From the NCBI GenBank assembly GCA_944389295.1, contig CALXLV010000031.1, forward strand, positions 1-64,000: a stretch of DNA of 64,000 nt. Direction: 5' to 3'. This stretch comes from an uncultured Spirochaetaceae bacterium (GTDB lineage: Bacteria; Spirochaetota; Spirochaetia; Sphaerochaetales; Sphaerochaetaceae). Made by a program: the position numbers and the translations under genes. A model generated the notes under the pieces. The model had not been told where the DNA came from. It was given only the letters and a program-made list of their open reading frames with translations, and searched no databases. Each line of letters opens with the position of its first letter. Position 1 is the stretch's first letter. Positions 8,074 to 16,543 of this stretch are shown here, in pieces.

Positions 8074-9325
8074 GGTATTCTGCGGCATATGCAGTAATGG
8101 CGAGTATGTAGTAGGCAATGTCGTCCTGCACGGCTGTTCCCATAAGGCAGCCCTTTGCCGCAAGCAGTACGGATACTGCAGCAAGAAGCGTACGGGAGAG
8201 GAGCATTAAGGCTCTTCTCCTTTCTTTTTTCCCTATCGATGCGAAGTGGAGGAAAGCGTTTGCGAGTACAAGCGGCGATATCACCAGCACATTCGCGTTC
8301 CAGTACGTCACATCGTGGTTAGTAGCCGTCATCATGAAAAGCAGTACGGCCGAAAGCACTCCCAGAAAGAGCCATACAACTCCAGAGGCAAGATCAGAGA
8401 GAACCCTTGCAGCCTTGTATCTTGATGATGCGAGGCAGATGATTATGGCGAACACTATTGCCGCGGCCGCAGTGCGGAGAGTCAAACTGTAGTTTTCTGA
8501 AACGGGTTTCCTGGTCTCGCTCTGATGCAGCGTATCTGCGGTCCTTCCTTCATATTCCTCGATTGAGGAAAGAAGCACATCAGGCAGAAAGCATGCCTCA
8601 TAGAGATTCACAGGTCTGTCGACCTCTGGACCCTGCAGATAATTGAGGAGGAAGGCGAAGAAAAATGACGGCGCCATGTACGGTGTCGACCAGTCCCTGA
8701 AGCTCCTCCCTGTCTCAATGTTTTCCGCCCACTTCCTGAACTCTCCGCCTGTTGTGGCGTTGTAGATATCCCTTATCCTCGTCGCGCAGTTGTCTTTGTA
8801 GTAGTGGTAGAGATATGTGCTGTTCTCCGGCTCCGCGTTGAATGTGAGGAATGCTATGACAGCGCGTTTCTCTTCCGCCGTCAGCTCAAGTTCCAGACGC
8901 CTCACCGTTCTGTCATCGCTGATGAAATCATCAAGACGGAAGTCTGCATAGCTCTCGTTCAGGCTGTAGTAGAGGAGCCCGAGAGCGAAGTTCAGGTAGA
9001 ATCCGTCGCCGAATGCGAATGTGCCGTAGTCGAACATCACGGGAGCGGAACCTGGAGCCTCTACCTCTATTCCGGCATGGCCGAAGTATGCATACACAGG
9101 TTCCGTTGCCGATGCCGTGACGATGTATATGCGGCATTCCTCATAGTATGAACGCTCCGATGATGAGAGCGGAGCGCTGAAATCCACCTTGCAGAGCTCT
9201 TCCTCGCTGTAGAAAAGCCCTTCGCGCACAGGTATTCCTCCCGAGACCGAAGCCGCCCCGAGCGCGGAGGCTGCGGTGAGGAGTATGAGCAAAGGAAGGA
9301 TTTTCCTGAGGATATTCCTGAACAT
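8009..9325 (-). CDS. DUF4105 membrane protein
   Basis: 438 residues: signal segment (about 1-25), an exported DUF4105 domain with HAGIEVE, MFDYGTF and the conserved YYKDNCATRIRDIYN, then four or five membrane helices from about residue 285. DUF4105 (Lnb-like N-terminal) has a papain/NlpC-like Cys-His arrangement, so a peptidase or acyltransferase role is possible but not shown. No SD: TAAACA-N17-TATCAT ends 6 bases before ATG 9325, predicting a leaderless mRNA. The 3' end overlaps arcC by 65 bases. Confidence 0.85.
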   Translation of the reverse strand: MFRNILRKILPLLILLTAASALGAASVSGGIPVREGLFYSEEELCKVDFSAPLSSSERSYYEECRIYIVTASATEPVYAYFGHAGIEVEAPGSAPVMFDYGTFAFGDGFYLNFALGLLYYSLNESYADFRLDDFISDDRTVRRLELELTAEEKRAVIAFLTFNAEPENSTYLYHYYKDNCATRIRDIYNATTGGEFRKWAENIETGRSFRDWSTPYMAPSFFFAFLLNYLQGPEVDRPVNLYEACFLPDVLLSSIEEYEGRTADTLHQSETRKPVSENYSLTLRTAAAAIVFAIIICLASSRYKAARVLSDLASGVVWLFLGVLSAVLLFMMTATNHDVTYWNANVLVISPLVLANAFLHFASIGKKERRRALMLLSRTLLAAVSVLLAAKGCLMGTAVQDDIAYYILAITAYAAEYLTARYACRRAPQQQGKDAQDR

Positions 9326-9331
9326 AGCGCG

Positions 9332-9360
9332 ATGATAGCATTTTCAGCATGAAGTGTTTA
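9332..9360 (-). promoter_or_regulatory. Promoter of the DUF4105 gene (leaderless type)
   Basis: Minus strand: -35 TAAACA (9360-9355), N17, -10 TATCAT (9337-9332), then 6 bases to ATG. It diverges from the recO promoter 22 bases away. Confidence 0.6.
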
Positions 9361-9381
9361 GACGCGCATGCCGGCCATTAA

Positions 9382-9410
9382 TTGACAACATTTCCGCCTC
9401 TTCCTATCTT
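9382..9410 (+). promoter_or_regulatory. recO promoter (leaderless type)
   Basis: Consensus -35 TTGACA (9382-9387), N17, -10 TATCTT (9405-9410), then CGGAGT and ATG 9417. Transcription should start at about the A of ATG. The GGAG between -10 and ATG would not be transcribed. Confidence 0.7.
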
Positions 9411-9416
9411 CGGAGT

Positions 9417-10160
9417 ATGGACAGGGAGCAGAAGGGACTTGCTATTGTCATCAGGAGTATGAACATCAGGGAGAATGACCGCCTCCTGACGCTTTTCTCT
9501 CCATCCTTCGGGCTTGTCGATATTGTATCGTACGGGGCAAGAAAGAGCATACGCACAGTCAAGGCGCCGCTCTACACGGAGGGGAATTTCTCCATAGAGA
9601 AAGGAAGAAGAGGCTGGACGCTCAAGGACATTGATGTCATCTCCACGCATGAATGCATACATGATGATCTCATGAGAAGCCAGATCGCGATGCTCTTTTC
9701 AGACCTTGTCATAACAGGTAGGAACGCCGATCCTGCTCTCTACACGCTCTATACCGATGCTCTCGACCTTCTTGAGACGGAGGATGCAGAAAAAGTCGCC
9801 GTCGAGTTCATCGTGCACTTCCTTTCAGGAGAGGGCCTCTCCGGTGACTACTGCTCATGCCCTGTCTGCGGACGCGGATACGGCGACGGCGAGATACTGG
9901 GATTCTCCTCTGCCGAGGGTGTTGCCGTATGCCATGACTGTGATACTATGGATGGTGCGCTTCCGCTGCCTCCCAATGCGAGGGCATATCTCCGGAGATC
10001 GCTGGAGATGGGGATGAGGGAATCTATGTCCCTTCTTGTCTCGGAGGCGCAGGAACACAGGATATTCAGGTATCTTCTCCGCACTCTGCCATATTCTTTT
10101 CCCGGCAGGCTCCGGAGCCTTGAGTACGGTATCTGGGATTCTGTGCAGGGGATGATATGA
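9417..10160 (+). CDS. recO: DNA repair protein RecO
   Basis: 247 residues, the usual RecO length. N-terminal OB fold (GLAIVIRSMNIRENDRLLTLFS, GLVDIVSYGARK), helical middle, and a zinc motif with CSCPVCGRGYG and CHDC. RecO loads RecA on SSB-coated DNA with RecR. The start at 9417 fits the family; an upstream in-frame codon would precede the promoter. It overlaps recJ by ATGA, so the two repair genes form one operon. Confidence 0.92.
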   Translation: MDREQKGLAIVIRSMNIRENDRLLTLFSPSFGLVDIVSYGARKSIRTVKAPLYTEGNFSIEKGRRGWTLKDIDVISTHECIHDDLMRSQIAMLFSDLVITGRNADPALYTLYTDALDLLETEDAEKVAVEFIVHFLSGEGLSGDYCSCPVCGRGYGDGEILGFSSAEGVAVCHDCDTMDGALPLPPNARAYLRRSLEMGMRESMSLLVSEAQEHRIFRYLLRTLPYSFPGRLRSLEYGIWDSVQGMI

Positions 10161-12274
10161 AAATAAGGATACCTGTCTCTGATCCAGGGAAGGTGCGCCG
10201 TCTGAAAGACCGCTTCTCCCTCGATCTTCTCTCCGCCACAATACTTGAACGCCGCGGCCTTGAACGGACCGAGGATGCTGTTTTCTATCTTGAGACGGAT
10301 ACAATTTACCAGCATTCGCCGCTAGAGTGCGATGATGTCCATACTGCCGTGGAGAGAATAAACGACGCGATAGAGGAGGATGAGAGCATTTTCATCTTCG
10401 GAGACAGAGACGTTGACGGCGTCACGGGAGCTGCGATCCTCTGCCGCGGTCTGAAGAAACTGGGAGCGAAGAATATCACGGTGCGGCTTCCGGAGGGCGA
10501 TGAGCCGTACGGACTTACGGATGACATCGTCAGGGAGATACTCGATGGAAAGCACACTCTTGTCATAACCGTTGACAATGGAATTTCCGCGATCGATGAG
10601 ATCAGGGAACTCGGCAGGAACGGCGTCGATACGATAGTCCTCGACCACCATCTTCCCGGGGAAAACCTTCCTCCAGCAGTTGCGATCTTCGATCCTAAGG
10701 TTGAAGGTTCCGGATATGCGTTCGACGGACTCTCCGGCTGCGCTGTGGCCGCCAAGATGATATGGGCGCTCTCGTTCTCGCGCACTCCTCTCTACGGAAG
10801 CGAGTGCATCGTCCTTCACGCGGAGCCGCGCAACAGCTCGATAAGGATAAACGCGGTAAGGCTTGAGAACATCATCGAGATAGGCAGGATAACCGAGGAG
10901 ATAGCCGAGGGCGGCGCAGCCTCACGTGAGAAGGACCGCCTGATGGAGTTCCTTGCAGTGGGGCTTCCTGTGATGGTCCTTGATGCCGATACAGAGAAGA
11001 AGATGCTCCGCAGGGCGTTCGGAAACGGCGTTGATATCTCTCTTGTGGATATAAGGGAGAGACTCGAGGCGCTGATGCCGGTTGTCCGCTCGCACTCTCT
11101 CTTTGATCTCTCGATGCTCAGCCGTGCAGCCCGCTACAAGGACGGAGACAGGGAGATAGAGACGCTTGTCTCGCTCTTCCGCTCGCTTTCGATACACTCC
11201 TATCCGTCGCTCTCAACGGAGTATGACGAGGTGATGGAGCTTGCGGCTATAGGTACTGTGGCCGATCTCATGCCGATGAAGGACGAGAACAGGATGATCG
11301 TGAAGCGCGGTCTAAGGATGCTCTCTGAGAAACCTGTGCTCTTCCTGCGCTCGCTGCTGGGCAGACAGAATCTTGCGGGAAAGAAGATAAGCACGAGGGA
11401 TGTCTCTTTCTACATCGCGCCGGTTCTCAATGCAGCAGGTAGGCTGGGGCATCCGATGGATGCGCTTGCTCTGCTCCTCTCAGATGATGCTGCGGAGGCT
11501 GACGGACTGACCGACAACCTTCTTGCGATGAACAGGCAGAGGCAGGGAAACGAGGAGAATGCCCTCTCGCTCGTCAGGGATAAGGCTAAGGAGAGCTTCG
11601 AGAAACTCGGGGAGAGGTTCGTGATAATCGACGACGAGTCTGTGCCCCGCGGCCTTACCGGAGCCATCGCCGCAAAACTTTCCAAGGAATATTCCGTTCC
11701 CGTTCTGGTCATGGCATCGGTGGGGGAGAGAATATCGGCTTCCGTAAGATGTCCGGAGAGCTTCAATGCGAAGTCATTCCTCTCGTCTTTCAGCTCTCTT
11801 TTCGATGATTACGGCGGACACAGGTGCGCCGCAGGATTCTCGATGCCTGCGGCGAACAAGGAGATGCTGCTGCAGATGATGGAGAATGTGATTCTCTCCA
11901 TGGATGGCAGCGGGGCGGAGGATGAGGAGATAACGGCAGATGCCGATATACCTTCAGAGTACATGACGACAGGACTATGGCGGCTTTCATCGATGCTTGA
12001 GCCCTACGGACAGGGGAATGAGGCGCTCAGGCTCTACATACGCGGCGCTGTGATCTCGGACATGATGCCTGAGAAGAGCGATCAGAAATTCATGCGCTTT
12101 TCGCTCCGCTTCGGCGCCTACGCATGGCCTGCCGTCTGGTGGACGCCCCATAACAGAGAGACATTTAAAAAGGGAATGCGCGTCAATGCGGTGTTCACTC
12201 CCGATATGAACTACTGGAAGGGTACGGAGAAGGAGCAGTTACTCATTGTGGATATGGAAGCTGCTGAGAACTGA
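10157..12274 (+). CDS. recJ: Single-strand-specific exonuclease RecJ
   Basis: 705 residues. DHH phosphoesterase motifs are in order: FGDRDVDGVTG (motif I), VDNGISA, LDHHLPGE (DHH), NAAGRLGHPMDA and the DHHA1 motif [10 protein letters not shown], with a C-terminal OB domain. RecJ degrades ssDNA 5' to 3' in RecFOR recombination and mismatch repair. It is coupled to recO by a 4-base overlap. It is longer than E. coli RecJ (577) because of an insertion around residues 210-330 between motifs. Confidence 0.94.
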   Translation: MKIRIPVSDPGKVRRLKDRFSLDLLSATILERRGLERTEDAVFYLETDTIYQHSPLECDDVHTAVERINDAIEEDESIFIFGDRDVDGVTGAAILCRGLKKLGAKNITVRLPEGDEPYGLTDDIVREILDGKHTLVITVDNGISAIDEIRELGRNGVDTIVLDHHLPGENLPPAVAIFDPKVEGSGYAFDGLSGCAVAAKMIWALSFSRTPLYGSECIVLHAEPRNSSIRINAVRLENIIEIGRITEEIAEGGAASREKDRLMEFLAVGLPVMVLDADTEKKMLRRAFGNGVDISLVDIRERLEALMPVVRSHSLFDLSMLSRAARYKDGDREIETLVSLFRSLSIHSYPSLSTEYDEVMELAAIGTVADLMPMKDENRMIVKRGLRMLSEKPVLFLRSLLGRQNLAGKKISTRDVSFYIAPVLNAAGRLGHPMDALALLLSDDAAEADGLTDNLLAMNRQRQGNEENALSLVRDKAKESFEKLGERFVIIDDESVPRGLTGAIAAKLSKEYSVPVLVMASVGERISASVRCPESFNAKSFLSSFSSLFDDYGGHRCAAGFSMPAANKEMLLQMMENVILSMDGSGAEDEEITADADIPSEYMTTGLWRLSSMLEPYGQGNEALRLYIRGAVISDMMPEKSDQKFMRFSLRFGAYAWPAVWWTPHNRETFKKGMRVNAVFTPDMNYWKGTEKEQLLIVDMEAAEN

Positions 12275-12282
12275 CTGAGAGC

Positions 12283-12966
12283 TCAGAGGAAGAGCAGCGA
12301 TATTATCGCAGTGATGATTCCCGTGAAGGAGAGGGCGATTCCGGATATAGCTCCGATGTCCTCTCCGAGTTCCATCGCCTTCGACGTCCCTATGACGTGG
12401 CTTGCCGTTCCAATGGCCACTCCCTGAGCTATCCTGCTCTTTATCCGGAAGAGCTTGATCATAAAAGGGGCGAACATGTTGCCGAGCACTCCTGTGAGTA
12501 TCAGGGAGGTAACTGTCAGCGATTTTACTCCTCCGATGGCCTCTGATATCGCTATGGCGATCGGGGTAGTGACGCTCTTGGGCACAAGGGATGCGGAAAG
12601 TGTGTCATCCAGTCCGAGAAGGGAAGCGAGGAGGAGTATCACGGCAACTGCGGAGATGCTTCCCGCGATCGTACCGGCAAGAATCGAGACGAAATGCGCT
12701 TTCACAGTCTCTCTCTGCCTGTATATAGAGTAAGCGAGCACCGCTGTCACCGGGCCTAGAAAGAGGTTTATGAACACGCCTCCTTCCTCATACGCCGAGA
12801 AGGGAATGTCGAAGATGAAGAGTATCGCTATGATGATGAGAACTGTGATCAGGAAGGGATTGCAGATAGCCTTGCCTGTTTTCTTTCCTATTACCATTCC
12901 TGCTTTGTAGCAGAGGATTGTCAGCGTGATCCCGAAAAGGGGATTTGTGGTTATCAGCTCCTTCAT
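12283..12966 (-). CDS. lrgB: LrgB family membrane protein
   Basis: 227 residues, about seven membrane helices. The family motif region LVPKSVTTPIAIAISEAIGG and IGTASHVIGTSKAMELGE are clear. LrgB/CidB with LrgA/CidA forms a holin-antiholin-like pair; in plants and some bacteria it moves glycolate or pyruvate. It overlaps lrgA by ATGA. Which role applies here is unknown. Confidence 0.9.
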   Translation of the reverse strand: MKELITTNPLFGITLTILCYKAGMVIGKKTGKAICNPFLITVLIIIAILFIFDIPFSAYEEGGVFINLFLGPVTAVLAYSIYRQRETVKAHFVSILAGTIAGSISAVAVILLLASLLGLDDTLSASLVPKSVTTPIAIAISEAIGGVKSLTVTSLILTGVLGNMFAPFMIKLFRIKSRIAQGVAIGTASHVIGTSKAMELGEDIGAISGIALSFTGIITAIISLLFL

Positions 12967-13325
12967 TCAGCGTTTCTCCTCTTAATGATCCTGTCCGTTA
13001 TCTCTACGGCCTTTGCCGTGATGAAGAATGTCGTGACGAGGGAGACTGCGGATATGAATACAAGAGGCAGCCATGAGCTTCTGAGAAGTTCGAGGTTCTC
13101 TATTATCTCCACGCTTGGCGGAACGAAGAACATTGCCATGTACCTGAGAAGGAAGTCGGCTGTACCTTCGAGGTGGTGTTCCTTGATCACTCCCGTACCC
13201 AAAAGGAGGAGAAGCAGGAACATGGCTATCAATGTTCCGGGAAATGTGAACGGAAGCACTGCCGATATGGCCTCGCCAATGAGCGTAAGCGCGAATAACA
13301 GTGACAGCTGAAGCAGAATTCTCAT
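12963..13325 (-). CDS. lrgA: LrgA/CidA family membrane protein
   Basis: 120 residues with four membrane helices and LPFTFPGTLIAMFLLLLLL, GVIKEHHLEGTADFLLRYMAMFFVPP motifs of the CidA/LrgA family. I start it at ATG 13325 (MRILLQLSLL); a longer frame from 13352 overlaps the promoter. No SD: GTGACA-N17-TATCAT ends 8 bases before ATG. First gene of an lrgAB operon, divergent from rpsU. Confidence 0.88.
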   Translation of the reverse strand: MRILLQLSLLFALTLIGEAISAVLPFTFPGTLIAMFLLLLLLGTGVIKEHHLEGTADFLLRYMAMFFVPPSVEIIENLELLRSSWLPLVFISAVSLVTTFFITAKAVEITDRIIKRRNAE

Positions 13326-13333
13326 GATGCAGG

Positions 13334-13362
13334 ATGATAAGCCGCAGGGCATTCTTTGTCAC
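13334..13362 (-). promoter_or_regulatory. lrgAB promoter (leaderless type)
   Basis: Minus strand: -35 GTGACA (13362-13357), N17, -10 TATCAT (13339-13334), 8 bases to ATG 13325. Confidence 0.6.
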
Positions 13363-13371
13363 TATCCGTTA

Positions 13372-13400
13372 TTGACAGAGACGCCTCAAAATGATAGTTT
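13372..13400 (+). promoter_or_regulatory. rpsU promoter
   Basis: -35 TTGACA (13372-13377), N17, -10 TAGTTT (13395-13400). Start near 13407 gives a normal 5' leader with the strong SD GGAGGTGAT. It is back to back with the lrgA promoter. Confidence 0.65.
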
Positions 13401-13442
13401 TGCACAGGATTCTGACCCTGGTGGGAGAGGAGGTGATTAAGT

Positions 13443-13652
13443 ATGGCATATGTAAAAGTAGATGAGAACGAGCCGCTCGAGAAGTCGATCAAGCGCTTCA
13501 AGAGAATGGTCGAGAAGGAAGGCATCATCCGTGAGTGGAAGAAGCGCGAGTACTACGAGAAGCCCTCTACCATCCAGAACCGCAAGAACAAGGCTCTTGC
13601 GCGCAAGCAGATGAAGAAGGTAAGGAAGATGCACGCTTCCAAGGCATACTGA
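13443..13652 (+). CDS. rpsU: 30S ribosomal protein S21
   Basis: 69 residues, highly basic, with [23 protein letters not shown] typical of bS21 and a Lys/Arg-rich tail. A near-perfect SD (GGAGGTGAT) lies 5 bases before ATG. It is monocistronic, with its own promoter and a strong terminator. S21 sits near the anti-SD in the 30S platform, of interest given the many SD-less genes nearby. Confidence 0.96.
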   Translation: MAYVKVDENEPLEKSIKRFKRMVEKEGIIREWKKREYYEKPSTIQNRKNKALARKQMKKVRKMHASKAY

Positions 13653-13684
13653 TTAATAACAAAAAGTTTGCAATTTCTTTTAAT

Positions 13685-13723
13685 ATGGCGAAATATCTTT
13701 GATAAGTATTTCGCCATTTTTTA
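13685..13723 (+). terminator. rpsU intrinsic terminator
   Basis: Perfect 11-base stem ATGGCGAAATA / TATTTCGCCAT with an 11-base loop, followed by a run of T. It lies 32 bases after the rpsU stop. Confidence 0.9.
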
Positions 13724-13803
13724 CAATTTGTACACTCTTGTGTATCGTTTCGTGTACTATTCTTTAATACTTTGTTGAAGATCCCCGTAGTCTAGAAAAT
13801 GCG

Positions 13804-14257
13804 TCAATTCTGATTTGCTGGATAATAGATGTATGTATCTGTTCCTCCATATGAATTGGGCTCTGTTAGTTTAAGTTTTCCATCATCCTGTATTTCAAAT
13901 TGCTCAGATATATTTATGGTCTGTCCGTTGATTTCTACTCTTGCATAGATGGAATAATAATTTTCTCCGGTTCGCTCCACGAACTCTTTTACATTTGCTC
14001 CGTATGAATTGACTAGATTCACATATGGAATGCCGCCTATATAAATTTCATGCTGTTCGATTTCGATCCGATCGATTATCGATGTTGTTGGCGAACTCTC
14101 ATCAAGCAACCAAACACCTCTGAATTCCTCTGGGACATTGATGCTGATTTTGTCTGGTGTATCATTCGAGCATGACGTGATAACAGCAACTGCCATTACC
14201 AGAACGATTGCAAGCAGGGTATATATCTTACCCCCCCCCCGTAAGCCTTTTCTTCAT
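13804..14257 (-). CDS. Lipoprotein with poly-G tract in the signal peptide (phase OFF)
   Basis: From ATG 14257 (SD AGGAGG 5 bases upstream) the frame reads MKKRLTGGG and then TAA, because the tract at 14231-14240 has ten G. With nine G the frame becomes open: MKKRLTGGGKIY, a hydrophobic stretch (TLLAIVLVMAVAV) and lipobox ITSC, then about 120 residues (SNDTPDKISINVPEEFRGVW... to YYPANQN). The whole is then about 150 residues, a textbook lipoprotein. The start codon, SD, signal peptide and lipobox are all intact, which argues for a slipped-strand switch rather than decay. The mature part looks like a small beta-rich domain; I do not recognise it. Codons are AT-rich. Confidence 0.75.
14231..14240 (-). 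repeat. Homopolymeric G10 (C10 on +), likely phase-variation tract
   Basis: Ten C on the plus strand within codons 6-9 of the lipoprotein. It is the longest G/C homopolymer I noticed in the window. Nine or twelve would put the gene in frame; ten gives a stop right after the tract. Confidence 0.85.
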
Positions 14258-14276
14258 ATTTTCCTCCTAAAACATA

Positions 14277-14486
14277 TTATATTTTATAATAAAATAATAT
14301 AATATGGCTATCAACGTAATATCGTACAGCCTTTAGATATGAGGACAGATTGTCGTTATCCATATACCCATTCATTAAATTTGTCATAATGTAATGTTTT
14401 GAAACAATTCCTAGTATTTCCATTGTTATATTCCGTGGATCATTTTGCTTTGAGGAGTGTTCTTGTTGATATTTTCTATTCTTCAT
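14277..14486 (-). CDS. Possible small AT-rich ORF, unknown
   Basis: A 69-codon frame rich in Asn, Tyr and Lys (starts MKNRKYQQEHSSKQN). It ends just before the lipoprotein's ribosome site on the same strand. No convincing SD, no recognised motif. Its end lies in a strong AT hairpin (14273-14304). It may be a gene remnant. Confidence 0.2.
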   Translation of the reverse strand: MKNRKYQQEHSSKQNDPRNITMEILGIVSKHYIMTNLMNGYMDNDNLSSYLKAVRYYVDSHIILFYYKI

Positions 14487-14753
14487 AAATACCGGAAGGA
14501 TACATCCATCAATGATCCCAGTTCTGGGATGAATTTCGCTGCTGATATGACGCTTTTCAGTCTGAATATGTATGGACGGCTTGCCGTTGATTTCACGGTT
14601 ATCGGCTGCCTTGGAATTGATGTCGGCATGATGCTTGGCGGCCCTGTTTATTCCAGCGCTGATGTAAGCGCTTCTGGTGTCAGCGTTTCAGCTGATATCG
14701 ACATCGGAGGTTTCTACGCAGCCCCCTATGTCGGAGTCTCTTATCTCTACTGA
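14457..14753 (+). pseudogene. C-terminal fragment of an outer-membrane beta-barrel protein
   Basis: From about 14502 the frame shows alternating amphipathic strands: NFAADMTLFSLNMYGRL, LGIDVGMMLGGPVYSS, ASGVSVSADIDIG and the end GFYAAPYVGVSYLY with a terminal aromatic. This is the pattern of the last strands of a spirochaetal porin-like barrel. It lacks a signal peptide and the first 35 codons are unrelated. I read it as the 3' remnant of a larger gene. A terminator follows. Confidence 0.55.
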
Positions 14754-14762
14754 TTATGTTTT

Positions 14763-14793
14763 CCGGCCTGCTTTTGCATAGCGGGCCGGTTTC
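14763..14793 (+). terminator. Terminator after the outer-membrane fragment
   Basis: CCGGCC (14763-14768) pairs with GGCCGG (14784-14789), followed by TTTCAT. The T tract is short. Confidence 0.5.
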
Positions 14794-14840
14794 ATACTGT
14801 CTGAATGAAATCATGTCCCCTGTGTGCTATCATCACACAC

Positions 14841-15569
14841 ATGCCGGAGTTTTTCAGGACTGTATATACGATCGCGGACGGAAGGGGAATGGGGACTTTC
14901 TCTCCCGGGCACTTTCTCTGGCTAGCCCTGACTGTCTTTCTGATCATTACGCTCGGCAGATCGTACGGAAAGTCTGATCAGGAAAGACGGAAAAGAATGC
15001 GCCTGATTCTCGGCATTATGATAATCCTCGATGAGATCGCGAAGGATGTCATGACGGTCTCTACGGGACAATGGGCGTATAATTTCCTTCCGCTGCATCT
15101 CTGTTCCATCTCTGTATTCGTGTCGTTCTTCCATTCACTTACGGATAACCGGACTGCGGCCGAGTATCTCTACGCAGTCACGCTTCCCACGGCATCGATG
15201 GCACTGGTCTTTCCTGACTGGACGGGACGGCTCCCTTTTCTCAGCTTCATGTGCATCCACTCATTCTCGATACACATGCTCCTCGTGGTCTATTCCGCCC
15301 TGCAGCTCTTTGCGGGGTTTGTTCCTTCATGGAAATACCTCAGAAGGCTCATCGTTCCCATTGTCATTTACTGGTGTGCGATGTACGGTGTGAACAGGGT
15401 GCTCGGAACGAATTTCGCATTCATGAACGGCGGAGCATCGGGCAGTCCTCTCTCGTTTCTTGAAGGGTATATAGGCGGATGGTACAGGCTTGCGTTCCCT
15501 GTCATCGCACTGATCTGCTGGCTTCCGATGTATCTGATTCCGCGGAAAATCAGGAATAAGAAGATATAG
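14841..15569 (+). CDS. YwaF family (TIGR02206) integral membrane protein
   Basis: 242 residues, about six membrane helices, with LPLHLCSISVF, the Pro-rich loop TLPTASMALVFPDWTGRLPF and YGVNRVLGTNFAFMNGGASGSPLSFL typical of TIGR02206/YwaF proteins. Function of the family is unknown. No SD: ATGAAA-N17-TATCAT ends 7 bases before ATG 14841, so leaderless. It stands alone. Confidence 0.85.
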   Translation: MPEFFRTVYTIADGRGMGTFSPGHFLWLALTVFLIITLGRSYGKSDQERRKRMRLILGIMIILDEIAKDVMTVSTGQWAYNFLPLHLCSISVFVSFFHSLTDNRTAAEYLYAVTLPTASMALVFPDWTGRLPFLSFMCIHSFSIHMLLVVYSALQLFAGFVPSWKYLRRLIVPIVIYWCAMYGVNRVLGTNFAFMNGGASGSPLSFLEGYIGGWYRLAFPVIALICWLPMYLIPRKIRNKKI

Positions 15570-15661
15570 CTTTACCGATTACATCAGATTCTACGATTAT
15601 CTTTGACAGCTTCCGCAATACATGGGATACTGATTACGCAGAACATAAAAAGGAGTGTCCT

Positions 15662-16543
15662 ATGCTGATACTGATTTCAGATGCTTTCGACAAGAGCCTT
15701 CCCTCAAAGCTCTCCGCATTCGGAGAGGTGACGGAGGACAAGGCCAGGCTTGGTGAGGCCGATGTCGTCCTCATCAGATCAAAGACCAAGGCCACGAAGG
15801 AGTACATAGACAGTGCTCCCAACCTCAAGCTCATAATACGCGGAGGCGTCGGCATGGACAATATCGACAGGGAGTACTGCGAGAAGAAAGGCATAATAGC
15901 CTGCAACACTCCGCGCTCTTCCGCTGTTGCCGTAGCCGAACTTGCTTTCGCCCTGATGATCTCCGTCCCCTGCCATATTCCGTTCTATGACAGCACGATG
16001 AAGAAAGGGGAGTGGCAGAAGAGCGTTAAGCGCACTGAGCTTTGCGGAAAGCGCCTCTGCCTTCTCGGAATGGGAAACATAGCAAGGAAGGTTGCAGAGA
16101 GGGCGAGGGCGTTCGGAATGGATGTTGTCGCCTATGACAAATATGTTGAGACATCCGATCTTGCGCGCATGCTTCCTCTTGAGGAGGCCGTGCGGGAGGC
16201 AGATTACATCTCGATGCATCTTCCCTTTACGCCTGAGACGGACAAGATGGTGAATGCCGCCCTTATCGCGAAGATGGAGCATCACCCTGTGCTTATAAAC
16301 ACAGGCCGCGGAAAGTGCATAGATGAGAAGGATGTGGCGGAGGCGCTCTCAAGCGGCGCGCTCTCATGGTTCTGCACGGATGTCTACTCCTCTGAGCCTC
16401 CGGCCGCGGATAATCCTCTTCTCGGATGCGAGAATGCAACGTTCACTCCCCATGTGGGAGCCAACACCACCGAGAACCTTCTCAGAATTGGAGATGAGGT
16501 CGTCGAGACGATAGAGAAATACAGGAAGGAGGGAAAGATATGA
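15662..16543 (+). CDS. serA: D-3-phosphoglycerate dehydrogenase
   Basis: 293 residues, a short SerA without C-terminal ACT domain. The Rossmann motif LGMGNIARKVAERARAFGMDVVAYD is mid-protein; catalytic Arg (LIIRGGVGMDN), Glu and His (FTPHVGANTTEN) are present. It oxidises 3-phosphoglycerate in the first step of serine synthesis. AAGGAG lies 7 bases before ATG; promoter TTGACA-N17-GATACT at 15609-15637. Operon serA-serC-Lrp by ATGA and 8-base overlaps. The serC neighbour makes serA the best call among D-2-hydroxyacid dehydrogenases. Confidence 0.88.
   Translation: MLILISDAFDKSLPSKLSAFGEVTEDKARLGEADVVLIRSKTKATKEYIDSAPNLKLIIRGGVGMDNIDREYCEKKGIIACNTPRSSAVAVAELAFALMISVPCHIPFYDSTMKKGEWQKSVKRTELCGKRLCLLGMGNIARKVAERARAFGMDVVAYDKYVETSDLARMLPLEEAVREADYISMHLPFTPETDKMVNAALIAKMEHHPVLINTGRGKCIDEKDVAEALSSGALSWFCTDVYSSEPPAADNPLLGCENATFTPHVGANTTENLLRIGDEVVETIEKYRKEGKI

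Noticed and set aside
13369-13442. S21 leader as a structured RNA element
   Set aside because: Only a strong SD and a promoter are evident; no stable stem beyond chance.
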